A DNA stretch of 64,000 nt from Haloferula luteola (GTDB taxonomy: Bacteria > Verrucomicrobiota > Verrucomicrobiia > Verrucomicrobiales > Akkermansiaceae). The notes beneath the pieces are model-generated. The model ran no database searches. It saw nothing but the letters and a program-made list of their open reading frames with translations, and was not told where the DNA came from. The stretch is from assembly GCF_014201715.1 (NCBI RefSeq), contig NZ_JACHFD010000012.1, positions 1 through 64,000 of the forward strand. The letters run 5' to 3'. The number at the start of each line of letters is the position of its first letter. Within the stretch, counting starts at the first letter, position 1. The position numbers were made by a program, and so were the translations under genes. This document shows positions 26,061 through 35,127 of the stretch, piece by piece.

Positions 26061-27038
26061 ATGTTTCGTCGACGCACATCCAAAATTCGTAAGCGCCACC
26101 AGGTGAAGGTGCTGCGCGCGAACGTGATGTCGCCGAAGATTTTTTGGTTCGATTTCAAGCAGGCGCTGTTTTCCGGATTCCGGTGGCTCTCGTTTGCGGG
26201 ATTGTTGGTCGCTGCTGGCTGGGGCATCTGGCAGGGCATTCAGCGCGGGTTGTTCGAGAATCCCGAGTTCCGGTTGCGTCGTTTGACGATGAACGAGAAC
26301 ACGGCGCTCAGTGATGAGCGGTTGCTGACGGTGACGGGCATCGACCTTGATGGGAGTCTGTTTGACTGCCGTCCTCGTGAAATCCGTGAGAAGATTCTTT
26401 CGCTTCCCGAGGTGCTTTCGGCGCGGGTGACGCGACAATTTCCAGGGAGCCTCGATATTCAGGTGACGGCACGACAACCTGCGGTGTGGGTGGCCTGTTC
26501 GGAGCTGGACATTGCGCCGCGCGATCCCGTGACGGGATTGTTGGTGGATTCCCAGGGGATGATGTTTCCCTGCACGGCGGCGATGTGGGAATCGGCGAGC
26601 CAACTTCCGGTGATTCAACTGGAAGAAGAGGGGTTTTCACTGGAGGGGGGAATGAAGGTGAAGAATGAGAGCTTTCTGCGGGGAATGCGACTGTTGACGG
26701 AAGCGAGGAAAGCGAGTGACGACGCGTCGAGGTGGGTGGACACGATTCGACAATACAAAGGATGGGGATCGCAGTTGGTGACTCGCGATGGCACGGTGGC
26801 GACTTTCAGCCACGGAGACCTGGAGCGGCAGATGGGAGATTTTCTGGCGGCTTGCCAGCATGCATCCCAGAAAGGTCGTAAAATTGCGACCATCGAACTG
26901 GTGGGGCGACGCAATCTTCTCGTGACTTTTCAGGATGGAAGTGACTCAGAAGGAGTCGCCCATCCGATCCCTGCCCCACCTGAAGAAAACGCTGCGAATC
27001 CACCGGTTTCGGATTTGCAGAGAATCCTGGAAAGATAG
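26061..27038 (+). CDS. ftsQ: Cell division protein FtsQ-like, with POTRA domain
   Basis: 325 residues from the ATG at 26061; an upstream extension overlaps ddl. The N-terminus is very basic (RRRTSKIRKRH), followed by one transmembrane helix (about 38-60; FAGLLVAAGWGIW) and a periplasmic POTRA-type segment (FRLRRLTMNENTALSDERLL), then the FtsQ beta domain. Sequence similarity to well-known FtsQ is weak, but topology, length and position between ddl and ftsA fit. The last ~30 residues (Pro/Glu/Ala-rich) are likely disordered. It would link the FtsBL complex to the septum. Confidence 0.85.
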   Translation: MFRRRTSKIRKRHQVKVLRANVMSPKIFWFDFKQALFSGFRWLSFAGLLVAAGWGIWQGIQRGLFENPEFRLRRLTMNENTALSDERLLTVTGIDLDGSLFDCRPREIREKILSLPEVLSARVTRQFPGSLDIQVTARQPAVWVACSELDIAPRDPVTGLLVDSQGMMFPCTAAMWESASQLPVIQLEEEGFSLEGGMKVKNESFLRGMRLLTEARKASDDASRWVDTIRQYKGWGSQLVTRDGTVATFSHGDLERQMGDFLAACQHASQKGRKIATIELVGRRNLLVTFQDGSDSEGVAHPIPAPPEENAANPPVSDLQRILER

Positions 27039-27059
27039 GAAAAACGGCGACACGACACA

Positions 27060-28259
27060 ATGGCACGCAGCAAAATCCACGTGGGACTCGAAATCGGCAC
27101 CAGCAAAATTTGTATGGTCGTCGGTGAGGTGAAGGCGGATGGCTCGGTCAAAATTCTTGGCGTTGGCCAGTCGAAGTCGGTGGGAGTCCGCAAGGGGGAA
27201 ATCTATGACTTCCCGCAGGTGCGAGCCTGCGTGAAGGACGCCTTGGTGAAGGCGGAGGATGCCAGTGATGTGGAGATCGGCAGTGTTTTCCTGGCGGTGA
27301 CGGGCTCCCATATTCAAGGAGTAAATCACCAAGGGAGCTTTCGCTTACCGGAGGGTGAAGACGCCATCGGCCCGGAGCATGTTCGGGAAGCGAAGGAGAT
27401 CGCGCGAGCGGTGACGATTCCTCCGGATCACGTCTATCTCCACCACATTGTGCGTCGGTTTGGCGTGGATGGTTACCATCACGCGACCAGTCCGATAGGT
27501 CTGACCGGCCGCACGGTCGAAGCCGATTTTCACGTTGTCCACGGGATTCGTTCGCGAATCGAGAACCAGATCAAATGCGTTCGCGAGATGCCATTGGATG
27601 TGGATGAATTGGTTTTTTCTCCGATCGCCGCAGCCCAAGTGGCTCTGAATCGGGAGGCGCGTGAACGAGGTGCATTGGTGATTGATATCGGGGGGGGAAC
27701 GACCGACTACGCGTTGTACACCGATGGATTGATCGAGGCTTCGGGCTGCATTCCGGTTGGCGGGGATCACATCACCAACGACATCCACTTGGTGACCCAT
27801 TTGCCCTTTTCGAAGGCGGAGCAGTTGAAGGTGCGGGAGGGCGATGCATCGGGAGACCCGGCTCGAGGTGTGGGCCTGATCAAGGTGACCAACGACAAAG
27901 GGTTTTCCGAAGCGGAGGTGAAACGCCAATTGCTCAACGACATCATCCGGCACCGTTTGGAAGAGACGCTCCAGTTGCTTTTGCGGCGTCTTCCGGAGGG
28001 GGCGATGGAGCGGGTGGGGATGGGCGTGTTTCTGGCGGGTGGAACGAGCCTGATGCGTGGGTTTGGAGAACTGGCCAGTGATGTTTTCAAAAAGGATATT
28101 TACCGTCCGGAGCCACCGGAATTGAGTGGCGTTCAAGCAAGTTTCAAGGATCCCCAGTTTACAACGGCGCTGGGCCTGATCCGATACGCTCAGGTCGTGG
28201 ACAGCGACCGGGCGCCGAAGCGCGGCTTTTTGGGCCGCCTGTGGCCGTTCTCGCGCTAA
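27060..28259 (+). CDS. ftsA: Cell division protein FtsA
   Basis: 399 residues of the actin-like ATPase family: phosphate-1 loop VGLEIGTSKICMVVGEV, the ALVIDIGGGTTDYALY phosphate-2 loop and GVFLAGGTSLMRGFGEL adenosine motif. The C-terminus GFLGRLWPFSR is an amphipathic, aromatic/basic stretch like the membrane-targeting helix of FtsA. It tethers FtsZ to the membrane. It follows ftsQ by 21 bp and precedes ftsZ by 15 bp. Confidence 0.96.
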   Translation: MARSKIHVGLEIGTSKICMVVGEVKADGSVKILGVGQSKSVGVRKGEIYDFPQVRACVKDALVKAEDASDVEIGSVFLAVTGSHIQGVNHQGSFRLPEGEDAIGPEHVREAKEIARAVTIPPDHVYLHHIVRRFGVDGYHHATSPIGLTGRTVEADFHVVHGIRSRIENQIKCVREMPLDVDELVFSPIAAAQVALNREARERGALVIDIGGGTTDYALYTDGLIEASGCIPVGGDHITNDIHLVTHLPFSKAEQLKVREGDASGDPARGVGLIKVTNDKGFSEAEVKRQLLNDIIRHRLEETLQLLLRRLPEGAMERVGMGVFLAGGTSLMRGFGELASDVFKKDIYRPEPPELSGVQASFKDPQFTTALGLIRYAQVVDSDRAPKRGFLGRLWPFSR

Positions 28260-28274
28260 AGCTTTCACCCTGCC

Positions 28275-29855
28275 ATGATTGAATTCCCTAGAGATCCTCA
28301 GAACGTCATCCCCACGTCGTCGGTGAAAATCGTCGGCCTCGGTGGTGCCGGCACCAACATGCTCGACCGAGTCGCCCTGGATGGGCTCGATGGTGCCGAG
28401 TTGCTGGCCTTGAATACGGACATTCGGACCTTGTCCTCTTCGGTGGCGAAGGATCGGATTCAGTTGGGACGAAACCTGACCAAGGGACTGGGAACGGGGG
28501 GGGATCCCGAGCTGGGACATCAGGCGGTGCTTGAGGCAGAGGACGAAATTCGTGCGACTTTGAAGGGTCGCAAGATTGTCTTCATCTGCGTCGGCCTCGG
28601 TGGGGGCACCGGTTCCGGTGCGGCTCCGATTGTTGCTCGAGTGGCCCGTGAGGAAGGTGCTTTTGTGGTGATGTTTGCGACCATGCCGTTCGGTTTCGAA
28701 GGGCGCCGCCGCCGTGAGCAAGCCGAGACGGCACTCAATGAGTTGGCGGTGCTGTCGAATGCTTTGGTGACTTTTGACAACAGTCGTATGGGTGAGCTGG
28801 TCCTTGCCAAGCAGGGGATTCACGAAGCGTTCGCCGCGGCAGATCGAATGATCTCGGAGAGCATCAAGGCGGTGATTCGCTTGGTGGTGCGACCGGGTTT
28901 GATCAATGTGGGACTCGACGATTTGATGAGTGCGCTGCGAACGACCCGTTCGCGTTGCTTGTTTGGTTCGGGGATTGCCCGCGGCAAAGACCGGGCGCAG
29001 AAGGCGCTGCGCAATGCCTTGGCGAGTCCTTTGCTGGATCAAGGAGCGTTGCTCAAGGATGCGCAAACGGTGCTGGTGCATTTGTGCGGAGGCGAGGATC
29101 TCACCTTGTTCGAGATCGAGCTATTGATGGAGAGTTTGAGCAAGCATGTGCCTGAGAAGGCGCAGGTTCTTTTCGGGGCTGCGGTGGATCCGGGAATGAC
29201 GGATCAACTGAGCATCACGTTGGTAAGCTCGCTGCCCGAGGAGCGGTTGCGGCGGACGATGCCCGAAGGGGATTATCGTCGGGTTTCTCCGGCCCTTGAG
29301 CCCAGTGTGGGTTTTGCCGCAGACGAAGATGAGGACGAGGAAGAAGTCGTGGTGCCGGAAGCAGCGGCCAAAGCCGATACTTCGGTGAGTCCAGCGGAGG
29401 TGGAGGAGTTCACGGGCTTCACCCCGGTGGAACCTCAGGCCCGTCCGGCCATGGAGTTTGTGGCAGCACCGGAACCGCCTAAGGACTCAGAGGACGAAGA
29501 GGACAAGGAGGAGGCGAGCCAGGAGGAACCTGAAGAGCTCGCGGATTTGCCGGATCTCGACGAGGAAGAGGAAGCCCTTCCTGCGAAGGCCCGGGAGTCG
29601 GAAATGCCCTTCGCCGAAACCGATCCGGTGGCGAGGGAGGAAGTGAAGGAGGTGGCGAGCGAGGAACTTCCTGAGAAGCCACGGAAAGAAGAGAAACCGT
29701 CCGTGGAGAAAGAGCTATTCAAGCCTGCGAAGCCAGCTGGGCAGGGGGAGCTTAGCTTTGACGGTGGCCCCAAAGGGCGCTTTGAAGGTGCGGATCCGAG
29801 CGTGATGGATGGCGAAGATTTGGATGTCCCTGCCTTTCTGCGTCGAAAGCGATAA
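28275..29855 (+). CDS. ftsZ: Cell division protein FtsZ with long acidic linker
   Basis: 526 residues, longer than the usual 350-400. Tubulin-like GTPase core at about 15-325: VKIVGLGGAGTNMLDR, LNTDIRTL and the GTP signature GLGGGTGSGAAPIVARVA (consensus GGGTGTG has Ser at one position). About 175 residues of Glu/Pro/Ala-rich linker (335-510) follow, and the tail ends in the conserved C-terminal peptide DVPAFLRRKR that binds FtsA and other partners. It polymerises into the Z ring. Last gene of the dcw run. Confidence 0.97.
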   Translation: MIEFPRDPQNVIPTSSVKIVGLGGAGTNMLDRVALDGLDGAELLALNTDIRTLSSSVAKDRIQLGRNLTKGLGTGGDPELGHQAVLEAEDEIRATLKGRKIVFICVGLGGGTGSGAAPIVARVAREEGAFVVMFATMPFGFEGRRRREQAETALNELAVLSNALVTFDNSRMGELVLAKQGIHEAFAAADRMISESIKAVIRLVVRPGLINVGLDDLMSALRTTRSRCLFGSGIARGKDRAQKALRNALASPLLDQGALLKDAQTVLVHLCGGEDLTLFEIELLMESLSKHVPEKAQVLFGAAVDPGMTDQLSITLVSSLPEERLRRTMPEGDYRRVSPALEPSVGFAADEDEDEEEVVVPEAAAKADTSVSPAEVEEFTGFTPVEPQARPAMEFVAAPEPPKDSEDEEDKEEASQEEPEELADLPDLDEEEEALPAKARESEMPFAETDPVAREEVKEVASEELPEKPRKEEKPSVEKELFKPAKPAGQGELSFDGGPKGRFEGADPSVMDGEDLDVPAFLRRKR

Positions 29856-29933
29856 GCGGAAAATCCGCCCCCTCCGATCGGATAGGTCGAAACTTTTTCC
29901 TCTGAATTACGGTTGGTGCCGTATGAATTTCTG

Positions 29934-29966
29934 CGCAATTGCGGGCGAATGCCCCGCAATTGCGGG
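29934..29966. promoter_or_regulatory. Two direct copies of a self-palindromic 12-mer, 21 bp apart
   Basis: CGCAATTGCGGG occurs at 29934-29945 and 29955-29966. Each copy contains the perfect palindrome CGCAATTGCG, and the first copy also pairs with CCCGCAATTGCG (29953-29964) as a 12-bp hairpin. The 21-bp spacing equals two helical turns, as for tandem operator sites. It lies 100-135 bp upstream of the LuxR-type gene and 80 bp after ftsZ. It could be an operator or, less likely (no T-tract), a terminator of ftsZ. Confidence 0.5.
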
Positions 29967-30067
29967 AGTTGGCGTTCTGCGAACAATGTGAGATGGGTTA
30001 AATCTCGTGTTGCTACGTAGCGCGTTCGAGCCAGGTTTAGTTTAGACACCCCCCTTTCACACACCCC

Positions 30068-31144
30068 ATGTCCCACTTGATCCACGATCGATTTCTCCAG
30101 CTTGCGCTGGAGCTTCAAAGCGCCCCGGAGTTTCGCATGGTAGCAGAGGTTCTCTGCCACCGTCTACCGGATCAGATCTCGGGCGGCACGGAGGGATGGC
30201 TGATCACCGTCACCGCCAATGGTGAGCGGATTTCTGTGGGCCATGGCCGTGAGGGAGATTCTTGGGGGACAGGGGCTCTCAGTGATCGAGGTTATTCTCA
30301 GGATTTTGCCGATCTGGTGACGCAGCTGCGTCCTCAGGATAAGACCCGGCTGGGTCTGCGTGTGTCCGAGCAACCGGAGTTGGCGGAGGCTTGTGCCACC
30401 GGTTTTGAAACAGGGCGGGAGTTTTCCGACATGCTTGTGGGACATTTGATGACCAATGGCCGCAATCATTGCTTGCTGGCGATTCCCCGGGAAACTGGAC
30501 GGTTCGATGACGAGGCGCTGCGTGCTTTCGATTACTTTCTGCTGCTCAGCCGTGCGGTTCTGGATCGTTTGGCTGCCGACAATCTTGGTCGTCAGTTCCG
30601 GAAAATTTATTTGGGCTCCCCGCCATCCGCGCACGCTGCGGTGTTCGTGTTGCATGCGAACGGTGATGTGCTGCCGGTCAACTTTGAGGGGATCCGTTTC
30701 GCGGAGACTTCATGGGGTGATGATCAGGCGTTTGGACGGATTGATCCTTTCCAGATGAAGCAGCTGCGGACCTCTCTTCAGGCTGCCTGGGTGGATCCTG
30801 CGACGGCGGAGTTCCATCCGATCGACATTACCTTTGCGGGTGGTCAACCGGTCGCATTTGTCGGTCTTCCTCGCCCAGATGGAGAGATTCTGTTGGTGCA
30901 TTTCCCCAAGGACGCATCGGTTTGTGGCGATGAGGCGCTGAGTGCCGTTTTGACTCGGCGCCAAAAGGAGATCATGGGATGGATCGCGGAGGGTAAGACG
31001 AGTGCTGAGGTGGCGATCATTCTCAACATCAGTCCGCGCACGGTGGAAAAGCACTTGGAAGCCGTCTTCCAGCGTTTGGGTGTCGAGAACCGCATCGCAG
31101 CGGTCCGTCGATATCTCGATCTCAAGGCGGGGATCCTCGACTGA
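30068..31144 (+). CDS. LuxR-family (GerE HTH) transcriptional regulator
   Basis: 358 residues. The C-terminal ~65 residues form a LuxR-type HTH: LTRRQKEIMGWIAEGKTSAE, then VAIILNISPRTVEKHLEAVF and QRLGVENRIAAVRRY. The N-terminal ~280 residues carry no domain I can name with confidence; the alternating strands and helices would fit one or two sensory PAS/GAF-like folds. No phospho-receiver motif is seen, so it is probably ligand-responsive rather than a two-component regulator. The target genes are unknown; the paired palindromes upstream suggest autoregulation. Convergent with metH. Confidence 0.9.
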   Translation: MSHLIHDRFLQLALELQSAPEFRMVAEVLCHRLPDQISGGTEGWLITVTANGERISVGHGREGDSWGTGALSDRGYSQDFADLVTQLRPQDKTRLGLRVSEQPELAEACATGFETGREFSDMLVGHLMTNGRNHCLLAIPRETGRFDDEALRAFDYFLLLSRAVLDRLAADNLGRQFRKIYLGSPPSAHAAVFVLHANGDVLPVNFEGIRFAETSWGDDQAFGRIDPFQMKQLRTSLQAAWVDPATAEFHPIDITFAGGQPVAFVGLPRPDGEILLVHFPKDASVCGDEALSAVLTRRQKEIMGWIAEGKTSAEVAIILNISPRTVEKHLEAVFQRLGVENRIAAVRRYLDLKAGILD

Positions 31145-31151
31145 GGATCCC
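31130..31151. terminator. Perfect 9-bp hairpin at the luxR/metH convergent junction
   Basis: GGGATCCTC-GACT-GAGGATCCC overlaps the stop codon of the LuxR-type gene, 16 bp from the metH stop. It could end transcription from both sides, but neither strand has a convincing T-run. Confidence 0.4.
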
Positions 31152-31166
31152 GTCTCCTGAGTGGAG

Positions 31167-34100
31167 TCAGTATCCCAACCAGGGGCCGAGCCACTTTTCT
31201 GCGACTTCGAGCGTCCAGCCTTTGCGCTGGGCGTAGTCTTCGACCTGGTCCTTCTGCAGTTCGCTGATGGCGAAGTAGCGGCTCTCTGGGTGAGAGAACA
31301 TCAGGCCGGAAACGGCGGCGCCAGGATGCATGGCGCAGCTTTCCGTGAGTGTGACCCCCGTCTTCTCGGCGGCGTCGAGGAGTTCAAAAAGAATCGGCTT
31401 TTCGGTATGGTCGGGCTGAGCGGGGTAGCCGGGGGCAGGCCGAATGCCACGATAGAGCTCTTTGATGAGTTCGTTGTGGTTGAATTCGTTCGGGCGTTCG
31501 TATCCCCACTCGACCCGAGCGCGATGGTGGAGGAGTTCCGCAAATGACTCAGCCAGGCGGTCCGCGATGGCTTTGATCATGATGGCTTTGTAGGGGTCGG
31601 TCTCATTCTCGGAGACTTCCTTGGCCCATTCGTCGGCGCCGTGGATGCCGACGACGAAAGCACCGATGTAGTCGGCAATTTGAGGCTCGTTCGAGTCGGA
31701 GGCGCGGGCGATGTAGTCGGCCAGGGCCATGTGAGGCTTCCCGCTGTCCTTGGCAAGTTGTTGGCGCAGGGTGTGGAGCCGGGCTCGTTCGGTGCTACGA
31801 GATTCATCGTTCCAAACGATGATGTCATCGGTTACGGAGTTCGCGGGAAAGAATCCGTAGATGCCACGAGCGGTGAAGCGTTTCTCCGCGATGATTTGTT
31901 CCAGCAATTCAAGGGCTTCGGCGTAGAGCACTTGGGCTTGTTGCGCGCCTTCGGGATTTTTGGTTTTGAGGGTTTTCGTTTCACGGTCCCAAACGCCGCG
32001 GATTTCCCAGGCATGGAAGAAGGGAGTCCAGTCGATGTACTCAGCGAGTTCGCGGAGGGATTGTTCATCGATCACGCGAGTCCCGAGGAAAGAGGGTTTC
32101 GCAGGGGCTGCGGTCTCGTCAAATTGAGGAGCGAGGGACCGGGCCGTGGCCAACGAAACGGTGGCTTTGTCCTTCTTGTTGAAGTTTTCCCGTAGTTTGA
32201 GGTGCCGGGCTTCGTTGTCGGCGATGAACTGGGCACTGCCTTCTTCCGACAACAGCGAGGTGGTGACGGGAACGGAGCGGGAGGCATCGAGGACATGGAC
32301 GATCGGGCCGCTGTAGTGAGGTGCGATCTTCACGGCGGTGTGTGCCGGTGAGGTGGTGGCGCCACCGATGAGCACAGGAAGTTGCAGGCCGCGGCGTTCC
32401 ATCTCTTTGGCGACGTGGATCATTTCGTCGAGTGAGGGAGTGATCAGTCCGGACAAACCGATGATATCGGCACCCTTTTCGAGGGCCGTTTCCAGAATCT
32501 TGTCGCAGGGGACCATGACGCCGAGGTCGATGACTTCGAAGCCATTGCAGGCGAGAACGACACCGACGATATTCTTGCCGATATCGTGCACGTCGCCTTT
32601 GACGGTGGCCATGATCACTCGGCCAGCGGTGAGGGATTTCTCGGCCTTGATGCGGGCTTCGCTATCGGACAGTTCGGGATCGCCTGCTTGGAGCTTCGCA
32701 ATGATCGAGATGATTTTCTCCTCTTTCTCGGCCTCCATGTAGGGTTCGAGATAGGCAACGGCCTTTTTCATGACGCGGGCCGATTTCACCACCTGAGGAA
32801 GGAACATTTTTCCTGCGCCAAAGAGGTCGCCAACGACGCCCATGCCGTCCATCAGAGGGCCTTCGATGACTTTCAGCGGACGGACGTATTTTTGGCGGGC
32901 CTCCTCGGTGTCTTCGAGAATGAAGGAATCGATGCCCCTCAGGAGGGCATGCTCGAGCCGCTTCTCGACCGGTTCCTGGCGCCATGCGAGATCTTCGACT
33001 TTGGCTTCTTTTTTGACGCCCTTGAATTGTTCGGCGAAATCAAGGAGGCGCTCGGTGGCCTCGGGATCGCGGTTGAGGAGGACGTCTTCGACGTGTTGAA
33101 GCATGTCGGGTTTGATCTCGTCATAGACTTCCAGCATGCCGGCATTGACGATGCCCATGTCCATACCGGCCTTGCCGGCGTGGTAGAGGAAGGCCGCATG
33201 CATGGCTTCGCGCACCGGATTGTTGCCACGGAATGAGAATGAGACGTTCGAGACACCCCCGGAAACCTTGGCACCAGGGAGGTTCTGTTTGATCCACTGG
33301 GTGGCTTGGAAGAAATCGACTGCGTAGTTGTTGTGCTCCTCAATTCCCGTGGCGACGGTAAGGATGTTGGGGTCGAAAATGATGTCCTGAGGCGGGAAAC
33401 CGACTTGGTCGACGAGGATGCGATAGGCTCGCTCGCAGATGCGGATTTTGTCTTCGTAGGTGGAGGCTTGGCCCTGTTCGTCGAAAGCCATGACGACGGT
33501 GGCGGCGCCGAACTTCATGATGGTGCGGGCCTGTTCCTTGAACTTTTCTTCGCCCTCTTTTAGGGAAATCGAGTTCACGATTCCTTTGCCTTGAAGGCAT
33601 TTCAGACCTGCGAGAATGATCTCCCATTTTGACGAATCGACAGTGATGGGAACTTTCGTGATGTCGGGTTCCGACTGTACGAGGTTGAGGAAACGGGTCA
33701 TCATTTCCACGCCATCGATGAGGCCGTCATCGAAGCAGATGTCGATGACGGGTGCTCCGTTTTCGACCTGTTGGCGGGCGACGGAAAGGGCATCTTCGAG
33801 GCGGCCCTGTTGGATCATTTTCCGGAACACCGGCGAGCCCGCCACGTTGGTCCGTTCTCCGATCATGAGGAAATTTTTATCCGCAGTGTGGTTGTAGGGC
33901 TCGGTGCCGGCGAGGCGGAGCATGGGCTCGATGGTGGGGAGGGGGCGTGGGGAGACTCCCGCCACTCCCTTGGCAATTTCGGCGATGTGTTCAGGGGTAT
34001 TGCCACAGCAACCGCCAGCGAGGTTGATGAAGCCAGCCCGGGCGAATTCGCCCACCAGCCGGTTCATGTCTGCCGGAAGGTAAGGGAAACCGGTTGGCGA

Positions 34101-35024
34101 CAGCGGATCGGGCATGCCGGCGTTTGGATAGCAGGAAACGTAGGTTCCACAGACGCGGGAAAGTTCCTCGATGAAGGGGCGCATTTGCTCGGGCCCAAGG
34201 GAGCAGTTAAGGCCCACGGCAAGAGGGCGGACATGCTCGACCGAGTTCCACAGGGCTTCGACTTTCTGAGCCGAAATCATGGTTTCCCCGCCGCGGCCGA
34301 CGGCCGCTGAAATGATGATCGGCAAGCGGAAGCCATCTTCCTCAAAGACGTCCGCAGCGGCGACGGCAGCGGCTTTGGCATTGAGGGCATCGAAGATCGT
34401 TTCGATCATGAGGATATCCACGCCACCGGCAACGAGGGCGCGGATCTGGCGTTTGTAGTCTTCATAGACTTGATCGAAAGTGACGACCCGGAATCCTGGA
34501 TCGTCGGGATCGACGGCGGAATTGTTGAGCCCCACGGTCATGGGCCCAATCGCTCCCGCGGCGTAGCGGGGGATACCCGTTTCGGCCGCGATTTTGTCAC
34601 AAGCCTCCCGGGCCAGTTGGGCAGACTGGAAATTGATTTCGTAGGCCAGGTCCTTGAGGAACGGGTCGTCGAGCACCTTTTGATAAAAGGCAGGATCCTT
34701 GCGGCCTTTGCCGGACTCACGAGGGTCTTCGACAAAGAATTCGCTCTGGGCGATTGAAGTTCCGGAGAAGGAGTTGGTTTCAATGATGTCCGAACCGGCT
34801 TCGAGAAAGCGCCGGTGAATGTCGGAGATCACATCAGGTCGGGTGAGGCAAAGGATGTCTCCGTTGTTGAGGAGGTCCTTCGGCGCGTCCCGGAAACGCT
34901 CGCCCCGGGCGTCCGTTTCCTGAAGCCCGTAGCCACGGATGGTCGTTCCCATGGCTCCGTCCAACATCAGGATGCGCTGGGCGAGGGCGGCTTCGAGTTC
35001 GGCAGTGGCGTCGGGGCGCGGCAT
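31167..35024 (-). CDS. metH: Cobalamin-dependent methionine synthase
   Basis: 1285 residues with all four MetH modules. Homocysteine-binding domain (1-340; [14 protein letters not shown], zinc Cys in [13 protein letters not shown] and [13 protein letters not shown]). Methyl-THF-binding domain (about 370-640; [11 protein letters not shown]). Cobalamin-binding cap and Rossmann domains (about 660-910; [18 protein letters not shown] with the DXHXXG ligand His). C-terminal AdoMet reactivation domain (about 940-1285; [12 protein letters not shown], ending LGPWLGY). It transfers methyl from methyl-THF to homocysteine through B12. No cobalamin or SAM riboswitch fits in the 103-bp leader, which instead has a 24-bp palindromic operator-like site. 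Confidence 0.98.
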   Translation of the reverse strand: MPRPDATAELEAALAQRILMLDGAMGTTIRGYGLQETDARGERFRDAPKDLLNNGDILCLTRPDVISDIHRRFLEAGSDIIETNSFSGTSIAQSEFFVEDPRESGKGRKDPAFYQKVLDDPFLKDLAYEINFQSAQLAREACDKIAAETGIPRYAAGAIGPMTVGLNNSAVDPDDPGFRVVTFDQVYEDYKRQIRALVAGGVDILMIETIFDALNAKAAAVAAADVFEEDGFRLPIIISAAVGRGGETMISAQKVEALWNSVEHVRPLAVGLNCSLGPEQMRPFIEELSRVCGTYVSCYPNAGMPDPLSPTGFPYLPADMNRLVGEFARAGFINLAGGCCGNTPEHIAEIAKGVAGVSPRPLPTIEPMLRLAGTEPYNHTADKNFLMIGERTNVAGSPVFRKMIQQGRLEDALSVARQQVENGAPVIDICFDDGLIDGVEMMTRFLNLVQSEPDITKVPITVDSSKWEIILAGLKCLQGKGIVNSISLKEGEEKFKEQARTIMKFGAATVVMAFDEQGQASTYEDKIRICERAYRILVDQVGFPPQDIIFDPNILTVATGIEEHNNYAVDFFQATQWIKQNLPGAKVSGGVSNVSFSFRGNNPVREAMHAAFLYHAGKAGMDMGIVNAGMLEVYDEIKPDMLQHVEDVLLNRDPEATERLLDFAEQFKGVKKEAKVEDLAWRQEPVEKRLEHALLRGIDSFILEDTEEARQKYVRPLKVIEGPLMDGMGVVGDLFGAGKMFLPQVVKSARVMKKAVAYLEPYMEAEKEEKIISIIAKLQAGDPELSDSEARIKAEKSLTAGRVIMATVKGDVHDIGKNIVGVVLACNGFEVIDLGVMVPCDKILETALEKGADIIGLSGLITPSLDEMIHVAKEMERRGLQLPVLIGGATTSPAHTAVKIAPHYSGPIVHVLDASRSVPVTTSLLSEEGSAQFIADNEARHLKLRENFNKKDKATVSLATARSLAPQFDETAAPAKPSFLGTRVIDEQSLRELAEYIDWTPFFHAWEIRGVWDRETKTLKTKNPEGAQQAQVLYAEALELLEQIIAEKRFTARGIYGFFPANSVTDDIIVWNDESRSTERARLHTLRQQLAKDSGKPHMALADYIARASDSNEPQIADYIGAFVVGIHGADEWAKEVSENETDPYKAIMIKAIADRLAESFAELLHHRARVEWGYERPNEFNHNELIKELYRGIRPAPGYPAQPDHTEKPILFELLDAAEKTGVTLTESCAMHPGAAVSGLMFSHPESRYFAISELQKDQVEDYAQRKGWTLEVAEKWLGPWLGY

Positions 35025-35061
35025 GGCCGCAAGCTAGGAAATTCGAGCCGAGTCGCAAGAG

Positions 35062-35085
35062 TCAAATCATCGTATCGTGATTTGA
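35062..35085. promoter_or_regulatory. Palindromic operator-like site upstream of metH
   Basis: TCAAATCA (35062-35069) and TGATTTGA (35078-35085) are perfect inverted arms around an 8-bp spacer, 37-61 bp upstream of the metH start codon. Size and symmetry suit a dimeric repressor such as an ArsR- or LysR-type methionine-cycle regulator; the actual protein is unknown. Confidence 0.5.
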
Positions 35086-35127
35086 TGATGGGTGTTGAGC
35101 GTGAAAGCGGTGGCGCGGCGAAGGGCC

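Noticed and set aside
27345-29081. Long minus-strand open frame opposite ftsA/ftsZ
   Set aside because: Covers two well-identified genes on the other strand and shows no family pattern.
35025-35127. Cobalamin or SAM riboswitch before metH
   Set aside because: Only 103 bp are available, and no B12-box or K-turn/SAM-type pattern is visible.
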